DNA of 24,577 bases, from positions 1-24,577 of the forward strand of contig CAAEVH010000039.1 of NCBI GenBank assembly GCA_900759445.1, in the 5' to 3' direction. The notes below the pieces were generated by a model. The model saw only the letters and a program-made list of their open reading frames with translations, had not been told where the DNA came from and searched no databases. Source of the DNA: an uncultured Raoultella sp. GTDB taxonomy: Bacteria > Pseudomonadota > Gammaproteobacteria > Enterobacterales > Enterobacteriaceae. The position numbers were made by a program, and so were the translations under genes. Numbering within the stretch: the first letter of the stretch is position 1; every line of letters begins with the position of its first letter. Shown here in pieces: positions 1 through 7,703 of this stretch.

Positions 1-17
1 CGGTTGGTGATTTGTGA

Positions 18-155
18 TGTTTGGCGATTGATCAGATCGCACAATCCGGGCTGAGTTCCCTCAAAGTGATCTACTATTCGGAACAGCTATTTAGTCAGTA
101 TGCGTCGTTGATAGCCAGTTGCCTACAGCACTGTCCTCAATCGCAAGGCTGGTAA
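18..155 (+). other. Open frame without ATG, possible gene remnant
   Basis: After an in-frame TGA at 15-17 this frame stays open for 45 codons and ends at TAA 153-155. There is no ATG in it; TTG at 21 is the only near-start codon, and it has no ribosome binding site. The predicted peptide has a mixed, protein-like composition with a hydrophobic stretch (LKVIYYSEQLF) and ends in CPQSQGW. I do not recognise a family. It could be the decayed 3' end of a gene lying to the left of the window, or chance. The rest of 1-431 holds an AT-rich stretch (about 155-265), the hairpin at 261-302 and a short REP-like GC-rich piece (about 303-328). I see no other gene there. Confidence 0.2.
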
Positions 156-260
156 AAAAAATTCTTTAGATTTAGATATATACTCATTTTACAGAATTAA
201 TATCTATTTAGAGAGACGTAGGAATGACGGGAGGGAAAAAATTCAAATTATGAACAAACA

Positions 261-302
261 ACAAAAAACCCTTAAGGCTGCTTGCTGGCAGGCTTAAGGG
301 TT
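261..302 (-). terminator. Rho-independent terminator downstream of the LysR gene
   Basis: A perfect 10-bp stem (AACCCTTAAG at 267-276, CTTAAGGGTT at 293-302) carries a small inner stem (CTGC 278-281 / GCAG 288-291). On the minus strand it is followed by six T residues (A263-A268 on the plus strand). This is the classic layout for a terminator read leftwards. It lies about 130 nt beyond the stop codon of the LysR regulator, the only minus-strand gene that could feed into it. Confidence 0.7.
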
Positions 303-431
303 CCGGCCCCATCCGGCGCTTATCTCCGGCACTCACGATGGCTTAGCTCTTGAAGGGGCGATAAGAATAATCTCACTTCCGGATATGTTTTGTTTAACAC
401 AAATTGCGATTTGACTATTTTATAAGCGTAT

Positions 432-1319
432 TCAATCAATTATTAGGCGCTGTTTTTCACTGAGCGCGTCCAGCAACAGGCGCAGTCCTGCAGGCTGATG
501 CTCCCGCGAAAGATATAAACCATAAATTGGCAGGCTTTTTGGTTGAAGCTCGGGCAAGAGTCTAACCAGCTTTCCCTGTGCCAGCCCTTCCCGCGCCTCC
601 AGTTCCGGCACCAGCGCAATGCCCGTTCCCGCCAACGCCGACTCACAGAGCAACGAAGAGATCCCGGCGCTCAAATTGCCTTTAATCGCAACAGCGGCAG
701 CCCGCGCCTGGGCATCCAGAAAGTGCCAGGATTTTCCGGCAAACCCGCTGTAGTACAGACAATTATGCCGCGTAAGGTCGTCGATAGTCTCAGGAGTGCC
801 ATGTTGATGCAGGTACTCTACAGACGCGCACAGTACCGATTTACAGTCGCCAAGGCGACGGGCGATAGTTCCAGGTTCAGGGTTTTCTGTTATACGGATC
901 GCCACATCAATGCGTTCTCCAACGAGGCTTACCGGTTGATTATTGATCTCCACCTCGATACGCAGTTGTGGATACTTCGTCAGAAACGCGGGCAGTACCG
1001 GCGCTAAAATATGCATAGCTGTAAAATGCGCACAGGCCACACGTAGCGTGCCAGAGGGAGTTTGCGCGGCGCTGGCGGCACCAATATCCAGCGAAAGCTG
1101 CGCCAGAGAACGCGTTTTCACTAATGCCTCTTCACCCGCTGGCGTGATCGTCAGACGGCGCGACGAGCGATGGATAAGCCTTGCACCCGCCCATTTTTCC
1201 ATCTCGTCGAGGTAACGACTGACCATCGGACGGGAAAGCCCCAGCGCACGCGCGGCGGCGCTCAGACTGCCCAAATCACAGATATGGTTGAATACCGTTG
1301 CCGCCATCACTCTGTCCAT
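432..1319 (-). CDS. LysR-family transcriptional regulator
   Basis: This is a DNA-binding regulator with an N-terminal winged helix-turn-helix (about residues 5-63, containing GSLSAAARALGLSRPMVSRY) and a C-terminal periplasmic-binding-like effector domain (about 90-290). The effector domain begins TLRVACAHFTAMHILAPVLP and contains ERIDVAIRI, typical of the CrgA-like branch of LysR proteins. I start it at ATG 1319, giving 295 aa, because the HTH begins right there as in the family and a purine-rich GGATGGGATG precedes it. The frame stays open upstream to 1430, but that extension of 37 residues would occupy the divergent promoter region. It is transcribed divergently from the hydrolase-fold gene at 1442, which is its likely target. 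The effector is unknown. I do not know this gene from the equivalent E. coli K-12 position. Confidence 0.88.
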   Translation of the reverse strand: MDRVMAATVFNHICDLGSLSAAARALGLSRPMVSRYLDEMEKWAGARLIHRSSRRLTITPAGEEALVKTRSLAQLSLDIGAASAAQTPSGTLRVACAHFTAMHILAPVLPAFLTKYPQLRIEVEINNQPVSLVGERIDVAIRITENPEPGTIARRLGDCKSVLCASVEYLHQHGTPETIDDLTRHNCLYYSGFAGKSWHFLDAQARAAAVAIKGNLSAGISSLLCESALAGTGIALVPELEAREGLAQGKLVRLLPELQPKSLPIYGLYLSREHQPAGLRLLLDALSEKQRLIID

Positions 1320-1361
1320 TGCATCCCATCCGATCGTTTTATGAAACTCAGCATGTCCTAA

Positions 1362-1393
1362 TAAGGGAATTCTAACAGATCCGAATTTCCTTA
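1362..1393. promoter_or_regulatory. Inverted repeat in the LysR/hydrolase divergent promoter region
   Basis: TAAGGGAATT (1362-1371) and AATTTCCTTA (1384-1393) form an inverted repeat with 9 of 10 positions matching, separated by 12 bp. The inner arm recurs inverted as AATTCCCT at 1417-1424, close to the hydrolase start codon. LysR proteins usually bind interrupted dyads in the divergent region between themselves and their target. This fits that pattern in position and form. Binding itself is inference. Confidence 0.5.
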
Positions 1394-1441
1394 AAATACA
1401 GGAACTATCAAAAGACAATTCCCTGCACAAGGATACCTGGC

Positions 1442-2293
1442 ATGAAAGTTAAAACGCTGGCCCTGCTGTTACCTCTGTTCGCCTCTTCAGCCTTTGCCGC
1501 GACGCTACAGCTGGACGTCTACAATCCACAGGACAAGGCTATTTTCCCGGTCTCTTCAACGCTGGTTTCAGGACCGAAAGAAGCAATATTGTTTGACGCA
1601 CAGTTCAGTACTAAAGATGGTGAACAACTGGTGCAGATGATTCGCGCCAGCGGTAAAACGCTGAAGGCCATCGTGATCACCTCCGGCGATCCGGATTTCT
1701 ATTTCGGACTGCAGCCTATCGTCAAAGCCTTCCCACAGGTAAAAGTCCTGGCAACACCGCACGTAGTAGACCATATCCGTGCCACCAAAGAGGCCAAACT
1801 GCAATTCTGGGGTCCGCAAATGAAGGATGGTGCGCCAACATCGCTCACCGTTCCGCAGGCGACAACGCAGACGCATTTCACGGTTGATGGTGAAACGCTG
1901 GAGCTGCGCCACCCTAATGATTATGCAGCCTATGTCTGGATCCCGGCGAACCGTGCCATTATTGGCGGTACCGGAGTGGCGTCTGGTATACACGTCTGGA
2001 CGGCGGATACGCAATCTGCAGAACAGCGTAGCGCGTGGCGTAGCGTACTGAGCGAAATGCAGAAGTTACAACCCACCCAGGTGGTCCCGGGGCATTACAT
2101 CGGCGAACGCCCTGCGGGCGATAAAGCGATTCGCTTCACACAGGACTATCTGCAATCGTTTGAGCAGGCGTTAGGGGCGAAGAAAGGTTCGGATTATGTG
2201 ATTAAAACCATCACCGCTGAATGGCCAGGTCTTGCAGACGCAAGTTCTCTGGAGCTAAGTGCGAAGGTTAATACTGGTGAGATGAAGTGGTGA
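1442..2293 (+). CDS. Exported metallo-beta-lactamase-fold protein with degenerate metal site
   Basis: The first 19 residues form a Sec signal peptide (KVK, a hydrophobic core, cleavage after AFA), so the 283-aa protein is probably periplasmic. The body has the layout of the metallo-beta-lactamase superfamily: an early beta-rich part (AILFDAQFS), the motif-2 position at 80-89 (TSGDPDFYFG) and a late GH motif (PGHYIGE, His218). The family signature HxHxDH reads S81, D83, D85, F86 here. Thus both motif histidines and the final histidine are replaced and only the central aspartate is kept. The Asp that usually follows GG is Thr177. A normal dinuclear zinc site therefore looks unlikely; the protein may bind one metal, use other ligands, or be non-catalytic. 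The start has AAGGA 8 nt upstream. It is divergent from the LysR gene and probably under its control. The substrate is unknown. Confidence 0.8.
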   Translation: MKVKTLALLLPLFASSAFAATLQLDVYNPQDKAIFPVSSTLVSGPKEAILFDAQFSTKDGEQLVQMIRASGKTLKAIVITSGDPDFYFGLQPIVKAFPQVKVLATPHVVDHIRATKEAKLQFWGPQMKDGAPTSLTVPQATTQTHFTVDGETLELRHPNDYAAYVWIPANRAIIGGTGVASGIHVWTADTQSAEQRSAWRSVLSEMQKLQPTQVVPGHYIGERPAGDKAIRFTQDYLQSFEQALGAKKGSDYVIKTITAEWPGLADASSLELSAKVNTGEMKW

Positions 2294-2314
2294 TTGAGAT
2301 TTAACGCAAAAAAT

Positions 2315-2337
2315 AACCCCGAACGCGTGTCGGGGTT
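2315..2337. terminator. Bidirectional terminator between the hydrolase gene and ydiH
   Basis: The 7-bp stem AACCCCG (2315-2321) / CGGGGTT (2331-2337) has a 9-nt loop and sits between two convergent genes. Read leftwards it is followed by a strong T tract, TTATTTTTT on the minus strand. Read rightwards the T tract is short (TTTC). It can end the ydiH transcript well and the hydrolase transcript less well. Confidence 0.8.
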
Positions 2338-2360
2338 TCATTACGATAAGCATACCGGAA

Positions 2361-2549
2361 TCAATGAACGCCCATGCGCCAGGCAAAATAGATCTCTTCT
2401 TTAAGTTCAGTCGAAGAAAGCGTCAATAAATCCGCGAACTCCAGCTCTAACTGTTTCAGTCTTTTCAGGTACTGAGCTGGTGAAAGATCGGTTTTATCAC
2501 GACGTAAAAACTCTATTGCCAGTTGGGCCGGGTCTAATTGGGTAGACAT
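2361..2549 (-). CDS. ydiH: Small conserved protein YdiH
   Basis: This is a 62-aa soluble, charged protein beginning STQLDPAQLAIEFLRRD and ending YFAWRMGVH. It matches the E. coli YdiH sequence in length and content as I know it. The frame is open further upstream, but ATG 2549 is preceded by GAGG at the right distance and gives the known 62-aa length. It is probably all helical. Its function is not known. It lies 77 bp beyond menI on the same strand and is followed by the terminator at 2315-2337. Confidence 0.88.
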   Translation of the reverse strand: MSTQLDPAQLAIEFLRRDKTDLSPAQYLKRLKQLELEFADLLTLSSTELKEEIYFAWRMGVH

Positions 2550-2626
2550 ATCATCCTCGCTTGTGTTCAAAACCTGCACAGTATAACACCATTCCCTGTG
2601 CAGATAATGACCAAAAGCAATATGCA

Positions 2627-3037
2627 TCACAAAATTGCTGTCGTCAGACGCGACGTACAGCACAATCGTCCCTGCTCATCGAAGATTTCGATTTGCCATA
2701 CCTGATGACGGGAGCCGGTATGCACCGCGCGACACACCCCTCTGACGCGCCCTTCCCGCGCCGAGCGAATATGGTTGGCGTTGACCTCCAGGCCCACCAC
2801 TTTCTGCTCACCCTGAGTACACAGATAACCAGCCACCGAACCAATGCTCTCAGCCAGCACCACGGACGCGCCGCCGTGCAGCAAACCAAATGGTTGTTTA
2901 GTACGGTGGTCTACCGGCATTGTGGCTTCCAGCGTGTCATCGCCAATGTGCACAAAACGAATATCAAGCAGCCCAACCATATTTCCTTCACCCATGGCGT
3001 TGAGCGCTTCGAGTGTGACTTCACGTTTCCAGATCAT
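2627..3037 (-). CDS. menI: 1,4-dihydroxy-2-naphthoyl-CoA hydrolase
   Basis: This is a 136-aa hotdog-fold thioesterase (formerly YdiI) that releases 1,4-dihydroxy-2-naphthoate from its CoA ester in menaquinone synthesis. The family also hydrolyses other aryl- and acyl-CoA esters, such as benzoyl-CoA. The catalytic segment FGLLHGGASVVLAESIGS is present, with the general-base Glu63 at the position known in E. coli. The length equals that of the E. coli enzyme. Its start codon overlaps the ydiJ stop (ATGA, 3034-3037), so the two are probably translationally coupled. Menaquinone serves anaerobic respiration, which may matter for the quinone-linked flavoprotein genes further right. Confidence 0.95.
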   Translation of the reverse strand: MIWKREVTLEALNAMGEGNMVGLLDIRFVHIGDDTLEATMPVDHRTKQPFGLLHGGASVVLAESIGSVAGYLCTQGEQKVVGLEVNANHIRSAREGRVRGVCRAVHTGSRHQVWQIEIFDEQGRLCCTSRLTTAIL

Positions 3038-6000
3038 CCTATAATCTCCAGCAGTGCCTGTAATGGATGGCGAACGCCCGTGCCTTCAACGCGTTTAACC
3101 TGACTGCGACAGGAGTATCCGGTAGCCAGACAACGGTTACGCGGCAATCGTTGCATTGCCTGGTGCCATGATAGCTCATAGATCCCCAGTGAGTTCTGAT
3201 GATTCTTCACTTCGTGGCCATAGGTGCCCGCCATGCCACAGCACCCTACGCTGATGTTCTCCAGCTTTGCGCCAAAGCGGGCAAAAATAGCCGCCCACTG
3301 AGCAGGCGCGCCCGGCAGGGCCGTCACTTCGGTACAGTGTCCAAAGAAGTACCACGCTTCACCGCCCACAGCGACTGGCGGCTGTGACTCCACAACTGTC
3401 GATAACCATTCGTTGGCGAGTAACACATGGAAATCGCCCCGATGTTCCCCGAGCGCCAGTTTGTATTCATCGCGATAGCAAAGCACCAGCGCCGGATCGA
3501 CACCCACCATCGGAATATTCAGCTTCGCCACCCGATTGAGAAACTCAGATGTTTTCTTTGCGGTTTTAGCAAAACGGTTTAAAAAGCCCTTAATATGCTG
3601 GGCCTTGCCGTTTGGCGAGAACGGCAGCAGTACCGGCTGCAAACCCAGCTTTTCAACCAGACGTATAAAATCAGCCACCACCTGTGCATCATAATAGCTG
3701 GTGAACGGATCCTGCACTACCAGCACCGTACGGGCTTTTTGCTCAAGGCTGAGTAATTCGAGCTGTTCCAGCGTCATATTGGCGGAACGATGGCCAACCA
3801 ACTGACGTTGAAGCGACGGCGCAGACAGCAGCGGTAAGTCGACCATGCCGATGTGCTTTTTAGCCAGATTACGCACCAGCGGCTGGTTGATGAAGAAGTT
3901 AAACGTGTTGGGCGCCCGCGCCATTAACGGCGCATAACTCTCAACGGTCGCCACCATGTGATCGCGCAACGGCCGCAGATAACGCGTGTGATACAACTGC
4001 AGGAAGCGTGAGCGGAACTCCGGCACATCGATTTTAATCGGGCACTGTGTGGAGCAGGCTTTACACGCCAGACAACCCGACATTGCCTCTTTCACTTCGT
4101 GCGAGAAATCGTATTCGCCTTTGCGCGCATGCCAGCTGTTGCGGGTACGGGCAATCAGCGTACGTAAACTGGCACGTTTTTCCGGTAGCTCTTTTTCCAG
4201 CTGTAGCGGGTCAATCCCGCGATCTGCCAACAGACGCAGCCATTCACGCACCAGCGTAGCTCGCCCTTTCGGTGAATGGATGCGGTTGAGGCTGATTTTC
4301 ATCGACGGACACATCGGGCTTTTCGCATCAAAGTTAAAGCATAACCCGTTGCCGTTACACTCCATCGCCCCACGCCACTCCTGGCGTACGGCCAGCGGGA
4401 TCTGACGGTCATACGTTCCGCGCTTCACCGCGTCCACTTTCATCATCGGCGCATCAACATCTTCCGGTGGACAGATTTTGCCAGGATTGAGCCGGTTTTG
4501 CGGATCAAACACCGATTTCACTTTACGCAGTTCGCGATACAGTTCCTCACCGAAGAACGCCGGGCTATATTCTGCACGAAAACCTTTCCCGTGCTCACCC
4601 CACAGCAGACCGCCATATTTTGCCGTCAGCGCGACAACATCGTCAGAAATGCGTTTCATCAGCACTTCCTGCTGCGGGTCGCACATATCCAGCGCCGGTC
4701 TGACGTGCAGCACGCCTGCATCCACGTGACCAAACATGCCGTAACTCAGGCCGTGGCTATCGAGCAGCGCACGGAACTCGGCAATATAGTCAGCCAGATG
4801 TTCCGGTGGAACGCAGGTATCTTCAGCAAACGGAATCGGCTTCGCGGCCCCTTTCGCATTCCCCAGCAGACCGACGGCTTTTTTACGCATCGCGTAAATG
4901 CGCTCGACGCCTGCCAGCTCGGTACATAGCTGCCAGCCTATAACACCCGCTTCCTGACGCGCGATTAAGCCATCCAGCCGTTCGCACAGTGCGCTGACTT
5001 GCGAATCAATCAATGCTTCATCGTCACCGGCAAACTCCACAATATTCAGACCCAGCATCTCTTTATCCGCCACATCGGTAATCAATTCACTTACCGAGTG
5101 CCAGACAATATCTTCCCGTGCCAGGTTAAGCACTTTGGAGTCGACGGTTTCTACCGACAGCGCGCGCGCTTCCACCATCACCGGGGCATTACGCAATGCC
5201 GAGTCGAAAGAGTCGTACTTAACGTTAACCAGTTGTCTGACTTTGGGTAGCGGCGTGATATCGAGACGGGCTTCGGTGATGAACGCCAGCGTACCTTCAG
5301 AGCCAGTAAGAATGCGGGTTAAATCAAATTCGGTCATCTCATCGTTAAAGACGTGCCGCAGATCGTAACCGGTCAGGAAGCGATTAAGTTTCGGGAATTT
5401 ATCAATGATCAGCTGTCGGTTGTCGCGGCAACGCTCATAAACCGTCTTGTAAATGCGGCCAATAGTGGTGTTGCTATTACCCAGCGTTTGGGCAAGTTCG
5501 ACCGGCATTGGCTGGGTATCAAGAATATCGCCGCCCATCAGCACCGCGCGGATACCCAGCACGTGATCGGAGGTTTTACCGTAAACCAACGAGCCTTGTC
5601 CGGATGCGTCGGTATTGATCATCCCACCCAGCGTTGCCCGGTTACTGGTGGATAACTCGGGGGCAAAGAAATAGCCGTAAGGCTTCAGAAACTGGTTGAG
5701 CTGGTCTTTTATCACCCCGGCCTCGACCCGCACCCAACCTTCCTGCGCATTGATTTCAATGATGCGGCTCATATAGCGGGACATATCAACAATAATGCCC
5801 TGATTCAGCGCCTGACCGTTGGTCCCGGTGCCGCCACCGCGTGGGGTAAAAATCAACGAAGAGAAAAGAGGTTCCGCCGCCAGACGAGCGATGAGCGCCA
5901 CATCTGCGGTTGAACGAGGGAATACGACAGCATCAGGAAGCAGCTGATAAATACTGTTATCCGTCGACATTGTCAGACGATCGGCATAGCTCGTTGCCGT

Positions 6001-6090
6001 ATCGCCCGTAAATCCTTGCTGCTCCAGTGCCTGCAAAAAATTGAGCACCAGTTGAACGACACCTGGCGCCTGAGAAATTTGTGGAATCAT
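3034..6090 (-). CDS. ydiJ: Large FAD and Fe-S 2-hydroxyacid dehydrogenase YdiJ
   Basis: This 1018-aa fusion oxidoreductase has three parts. The first is an N-terminal FAD-binding domain of the PCMH/GlcD type (about residues 45-230, with TPRGGGTGTNGQAL and TLGGMINTDASGQGSL). The second is the FAD-linked oxidase C-terminal domain (to about 540, containing GHVDAGVLHVRP and GEHGKGFR). The third is an Fe-S and CCG-type part with a cluster motif C673-x2-C676-x2-C679-x3-C683 and a C-terminal GCCG motif (C950, C951). The family oxidises D-2-hydroxyacids; E. coli YdiJ has been linked to D-2-hydroxyglutarate. Electrons probably pass to the quinone pool or another carrier. Start ATG 6090 is preceded by AGGAAAGGG. 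It is the first gene of a ydiJ-menI-ydiH run and divergent from ydiK. Confidence 0.93.
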   Translation of the reverse strand: MIPQISQAPGVVQLVLNFLQALEQQGFTGDTATSYADRLTMSTDNSIYQLLPDAVVFPRSTADVALIARLAAEPLFSSLIFTPRGGGTGTNGQALNQGIIVDMSRYMSRIIEINAQEGWVRVEAGVIKDQLNQFLKPYGYFFAPELSTSNRATLGGMINTDASGQGSLVYGKTSDHVLGIRAVLMGGDILDTQPMPVELAQTLGNSNTTIGRIYKTVYERCRDNRQLIIDKFPKLNRFLTGYDLRHVFNDEMTEFDLTRILTGSEGTLAFITEARLDITPLPKVRQLVNVKYDSFDSALRNAPVMVEARALSVETVDSKVLNLAREDIVWHSVSELITDVADKEMLGLNIVEFAGDDEALIDSQVSALCERLDGLIARQEAGVIGWQLCTELAGVERIYAMRKKAVGLLGNAKGAAKPIPFAEDTCVPPEHLADYIAEFRALLDSHGLSYGMFGHVDAGVLHVRPALDMCDPQQEVLMKRISDDVVALTAKYGGLLWGEHGKGFRAEYSPAFFGEELYRELRKVKSVFDPQNRLNPGKICPPEDVDAPMMKVDAVKRGTYDRQIPLAVRQEWRGAMECNGNGLCFNFDAKSPMCPSMKISLNRIHSPKGRATLVREWLRLLADRGIDPLQLEKELPEKRASLRTLIARTRNSWHARKGEYDFSHEVKEAMSGCLACKACSTQCPIKIDVPEFRSRFLQLYHTRYLRPLRDHMVATVESYAPLMARAPNTFNFFINQPLVRNLAKKHIGMVDLPLLSAPSLQRQLVGHRSANMTLEQLELLSLEQKARTVLVVQDPFTSYYDAQVVADFIRLVEKLGLQPVLLPFSPNGKAQHIKGFLNRFAKTAKKTSEFLNRVAKLNIPMVGVDPALVLCYRDEYKLALGEHRGDFHVLLANEWLSTVVESQPPVAVGGEAWYFFGHCTEVTALPGAPAQWAAIFARFGAKLENISVGCCGMAGTYGHEVKNHQNSLGIYELSWHQAMQRLPRNRCLATGYSCRSQVKRVEGTGVRHPLQALLEIIG

Positions 6091-6123
6091 TATAGTGACC
6101 CTTTCCTGCGGTCTGTGTTGTGA

Positions 6124-6139
6124 ATTTAATCGTTTGCGT
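6124..6139. promoter_or_regulatory. Possible PurR-like half site between ydiJ and ydiK
   Basis: CGTTTGCGT at 6131-6139 equals the right half of the purine-repressor consensus (ANGNAAACGTTTGCGT). The left half ATTTAAT is a weaker match, with two deviations among its four fixed positions. It lies 34 bp upstream of the ydiJ start and about 165 bp upstream of ydiK. This is a candidate only. Confidence 0.3.
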
Positions 6140-6303
6140 GTTGCTTTGTTTGTTGTATCACATTTTTTTCTAATACGCTCAGCAGATTTACAGGCAGAAT
6201 CCGCCTGTTAAAAACCGCTGAAATTGCTCATCATTACAGGGTGTCATTTAAGTGTTCACGTCGCGTCAACGTTCTGGCGCAAAGACAAAGGTGAAAAGTA
6301 TTT

Positions 6304-7413
6304 ATGGTAAATTTCCGCCAGCCCAAGGATATTGCACAAGTGCTGCTATCGGCGCTGTTTTTAGCCGTCATGATTGTGGCCTGTCTTTGGATTGTTCAGC
6401 CCTTTATCCTCGGTTTTGCATGGGCGGGGACGGTGGTCATTGCGACCTGGCCGATCCTGCTACGCTTACAAAAATTGCTCTGGGGCCGTCGCTCGCTGGC
6501 CGTGCTGGTGATGACCCTGCTGCTGGTGCTGTTGTTCATCATTCCTATCGCGCTACTGGTCAATAGCATTGTTGATGGCAGCGGGCCATTGATCCATGCC
6601 GTAACCGCAGGCGATATGACCCTGCCGGATCTGGCGTGGCTGAACAGTATTCCGTTGGTCGGCGCAAAATTGTATGCCGCGTGGCACAGTCTGCTGGATA
6701 TGGGCGGCGCGGCCATCATGGCCAAGGTTCGTCCTTATATCGGCACGACGACGACCTGGTTTGTTGGCCAGGCTGCACATCTTGGCCGCTTTATGATGCA
6801 CTGTGGTCTGATGCTGCTGTTCAGCGCCCTGCTGTACTGGCGCGGTGAACAGGTGGCGTTAGGTATTCGCCACTTCGCTTGTCGCCTGGCATCCAAACGT
6901 GGCGATGCCGCCATTCTGCTGGCAGCACAAGCCATTCGCGCCGTCGCATTAGGCGTTGTGGTCACCGCGCTGGTGCAGGCAGTGCTCGGTGGTATTGGTC
7001 TGGCGGTAACCGGCGTGCCGTACGCCACGTTGCTGGCGGTATTGATGATCCTGTCTTGTCTGGTGCAACTTGGGCCATTGCCGGTGCTGGTCCCGGCCAT
7101 TATCTGGCTGTACTGGACGGGCGATTCAACCTGGGGCACGGTGCTGCTGGTGTGGAGCGGCGTGGTCGGAACGCTGGATAACGTTATTCGCCCGATGCTG
7201 ATTCGCATGGGGGCCGATTTGCCGCTGATCCTGATTCTCTCAGGGGTCATCGGCGGACTGATTGCCTTCGGCATGATTGGTCTGTTTATCGGCCCGGTGG
7301 TACTGGCCGTGTCCTGGCGTCTGTTCTCCGCCTGGGTAAACGAAGCCCCTGCGCCAGGTAGCGATCCCGACGAAATCCTCGAAGAAATTGCTGAAATCGA
7401 ACGCAATAAGTAA
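6304..7413 (+). CDS. ydiK: AI-2E family inner membrane protein YdiK
   Basis: This 369-aa polytopic membrane protein belongs to the AI-2E transporter (PerM/TqsA) family and is close to E. coli YdiK in length and sequence. Hydrophobic segments are evident near residues 10-55 (two), 68-88, 150-175, 205-235, 235-270, 272-300 and 300-340, consistent with about eight membrane spans. The family's conserved C-terminal part is present (GTLDNVIRPMLIRMGADLPLILILSGVIGGL). The cytoplasmic tail is acidic (DPDEILEEIAEIERNK). Transport substrate is not established. Start ATG 6304 follows GGTGAAAAG. It has its own terminator-like hairpin downstream and stands alone as a transcription unit between ydiJ and rprA. 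Confidence 0.93.
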   Translation: MVNFRQPKDIAQVLLSALFLAVMIVACLWIVQPFILGFAWAGTVVIATWPILLRLQKLLWGRRSLAVLVMTLLLVLLFIIPIALLVNSIVDGSGPLIHAVTAGDMTLPDLAWLNSIPLVGAKLYAAWHSLLDMGGAAIMAKVRPYIGTTTTWFVGQAAHLGRFMMHCGLMLLFSALLYWRGEQVALGIRHFACRLASKRGDAAILLAAQAIRAVALGVVVTALVQAVLGGIGLAVTGVPYATLLAVLMILSCLVQLGPLPVLVPAIIWLYWTGDSTWGTVLLVWSGVVGTLDNVIRPMLIRMGADLPLILILSGVIGGLIAFGMIGLFIGPVVLAVSWRLFSAWVNEAPAPGSDPDEILEEIAEIERNK

Positions 7414-7420
7414 TCCCACG

Positions 7421-7441
7421 TCAGGCGGCACCGCCGCCTGA
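7421..7441 (+). terminator. Likely terminator after ydiK
   Basis: CAGGCGG (7422-7428) pairs perfectly with CCGCCTG (7434-7440) around a 5-nt loop, and flanking T7421/A7441 extend the stem. The tail TTGTTT is only moderately T-rich. It begins 7 nt after the ydiK stop codon. Confidence 0.65.
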
Positions 7442-7548
7442 TTGTTTAACATTGCTAATCAATTCCGCCCGCTTACTGAATAAGACCCAACGTTATCCTT
7501 CTTTAAATACTCATTTGCTTCGCAAATTATTTACAGTTTTTAAACTAT

Positions 7549-7562
7549 TGGGATGAATCTGA
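7549..7562 (+). promoter_or_regulatory. Probable RcsB box of rprA
   Basis: TGGGATGAATCTGA matches 9 of 14 positions of the RcsB homodimer consensus read in this direction (TAGGAATATTCTTA). Its centre is about 42 bp upstream of the inferred rprA transcription start. That is the position where RcsB activates class II-like promoters, and rprA is a known RcsB target in E. coli. The match is imperfect, so the exact edges are uncertain. Confidence 0.55.
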
Positions 7563-7585
7563 TCGACGTAAAAAATCAGTATGCC

Positions 7586-7591
7586 TACTAT
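7586..7591 (+). promoter_or_regulatory. -10 element of the rprA promoter
   Basis: TACTAT lies 6 nt before the inferred RNA start at 7598, matching TATAAT at four positions. I see no good -35 hexamer, as expected for an activator-dependent promoter with the RcsB box overlapping that region. Confidence 0.55.
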
Positions 7592-7597
7592 TAGCCC

Positions 7598-7703
7598 ATG
7601 GCTTTAGATCAACACATTGATTTATAAGCATGGAAATCCCCTGAGTGAAACAACGAATTGCTGTGTGTAGTCTTTGCCCATCTCCCACGATGGGCTTTTT
7701 TTT
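7598..7703 (+). ncRNA. rprA: Small regulatory RNA RprA
   Basis: This Hfq-dependent small RNA of about 105 nt activates translation of rpoS by opening its leader hairpin, and it represses targets such as csgD and ydaM in E. coli. The part from 7621 to 7703 (start TTTATAAGCATGGAAATCCC) agrees with the E. coli RNA as I remember it, including the central pairing region GGAAATCCCCTGAGTG. The 5' hairpin (ATCAA-caca-TTGAT core) is kept with a few changes in its lower stem. The RNA ends in the terminator GCCCAT (7676-7681) / ATGGGC (7690-7695) followed by eight T residues. The 5' end is placed by alignment to the E. coli RNA and could be off by a base or two. The ydiK-rprA-ydiL order is the same as in E. 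coli. Confidence 0.93.
7676..7703 (+). terminator. Intrinsic terminator of RprA
   Basis: A 6-bp GC-rich stem (GCCCAT/ATGGGC) with an 8-nt loop is followed by eight consecutive T residues. It forms the 3' end and Hfq-binding tail of the RNA. Confidence 0.9.

Noticed and set aside
1320..1430. Extended N-terminus of the LysR regulator
   Set aside because: The extra 37 residues precede the usual LysR start, show no domain and cover the divergent promoter dyad.
6735..7406. 223-codon open frame on the minus strand
   Set aside because: It is antisense to ydiK, rich in Ser, Thr and Pro as expected from the complement of membrane-protein codons.
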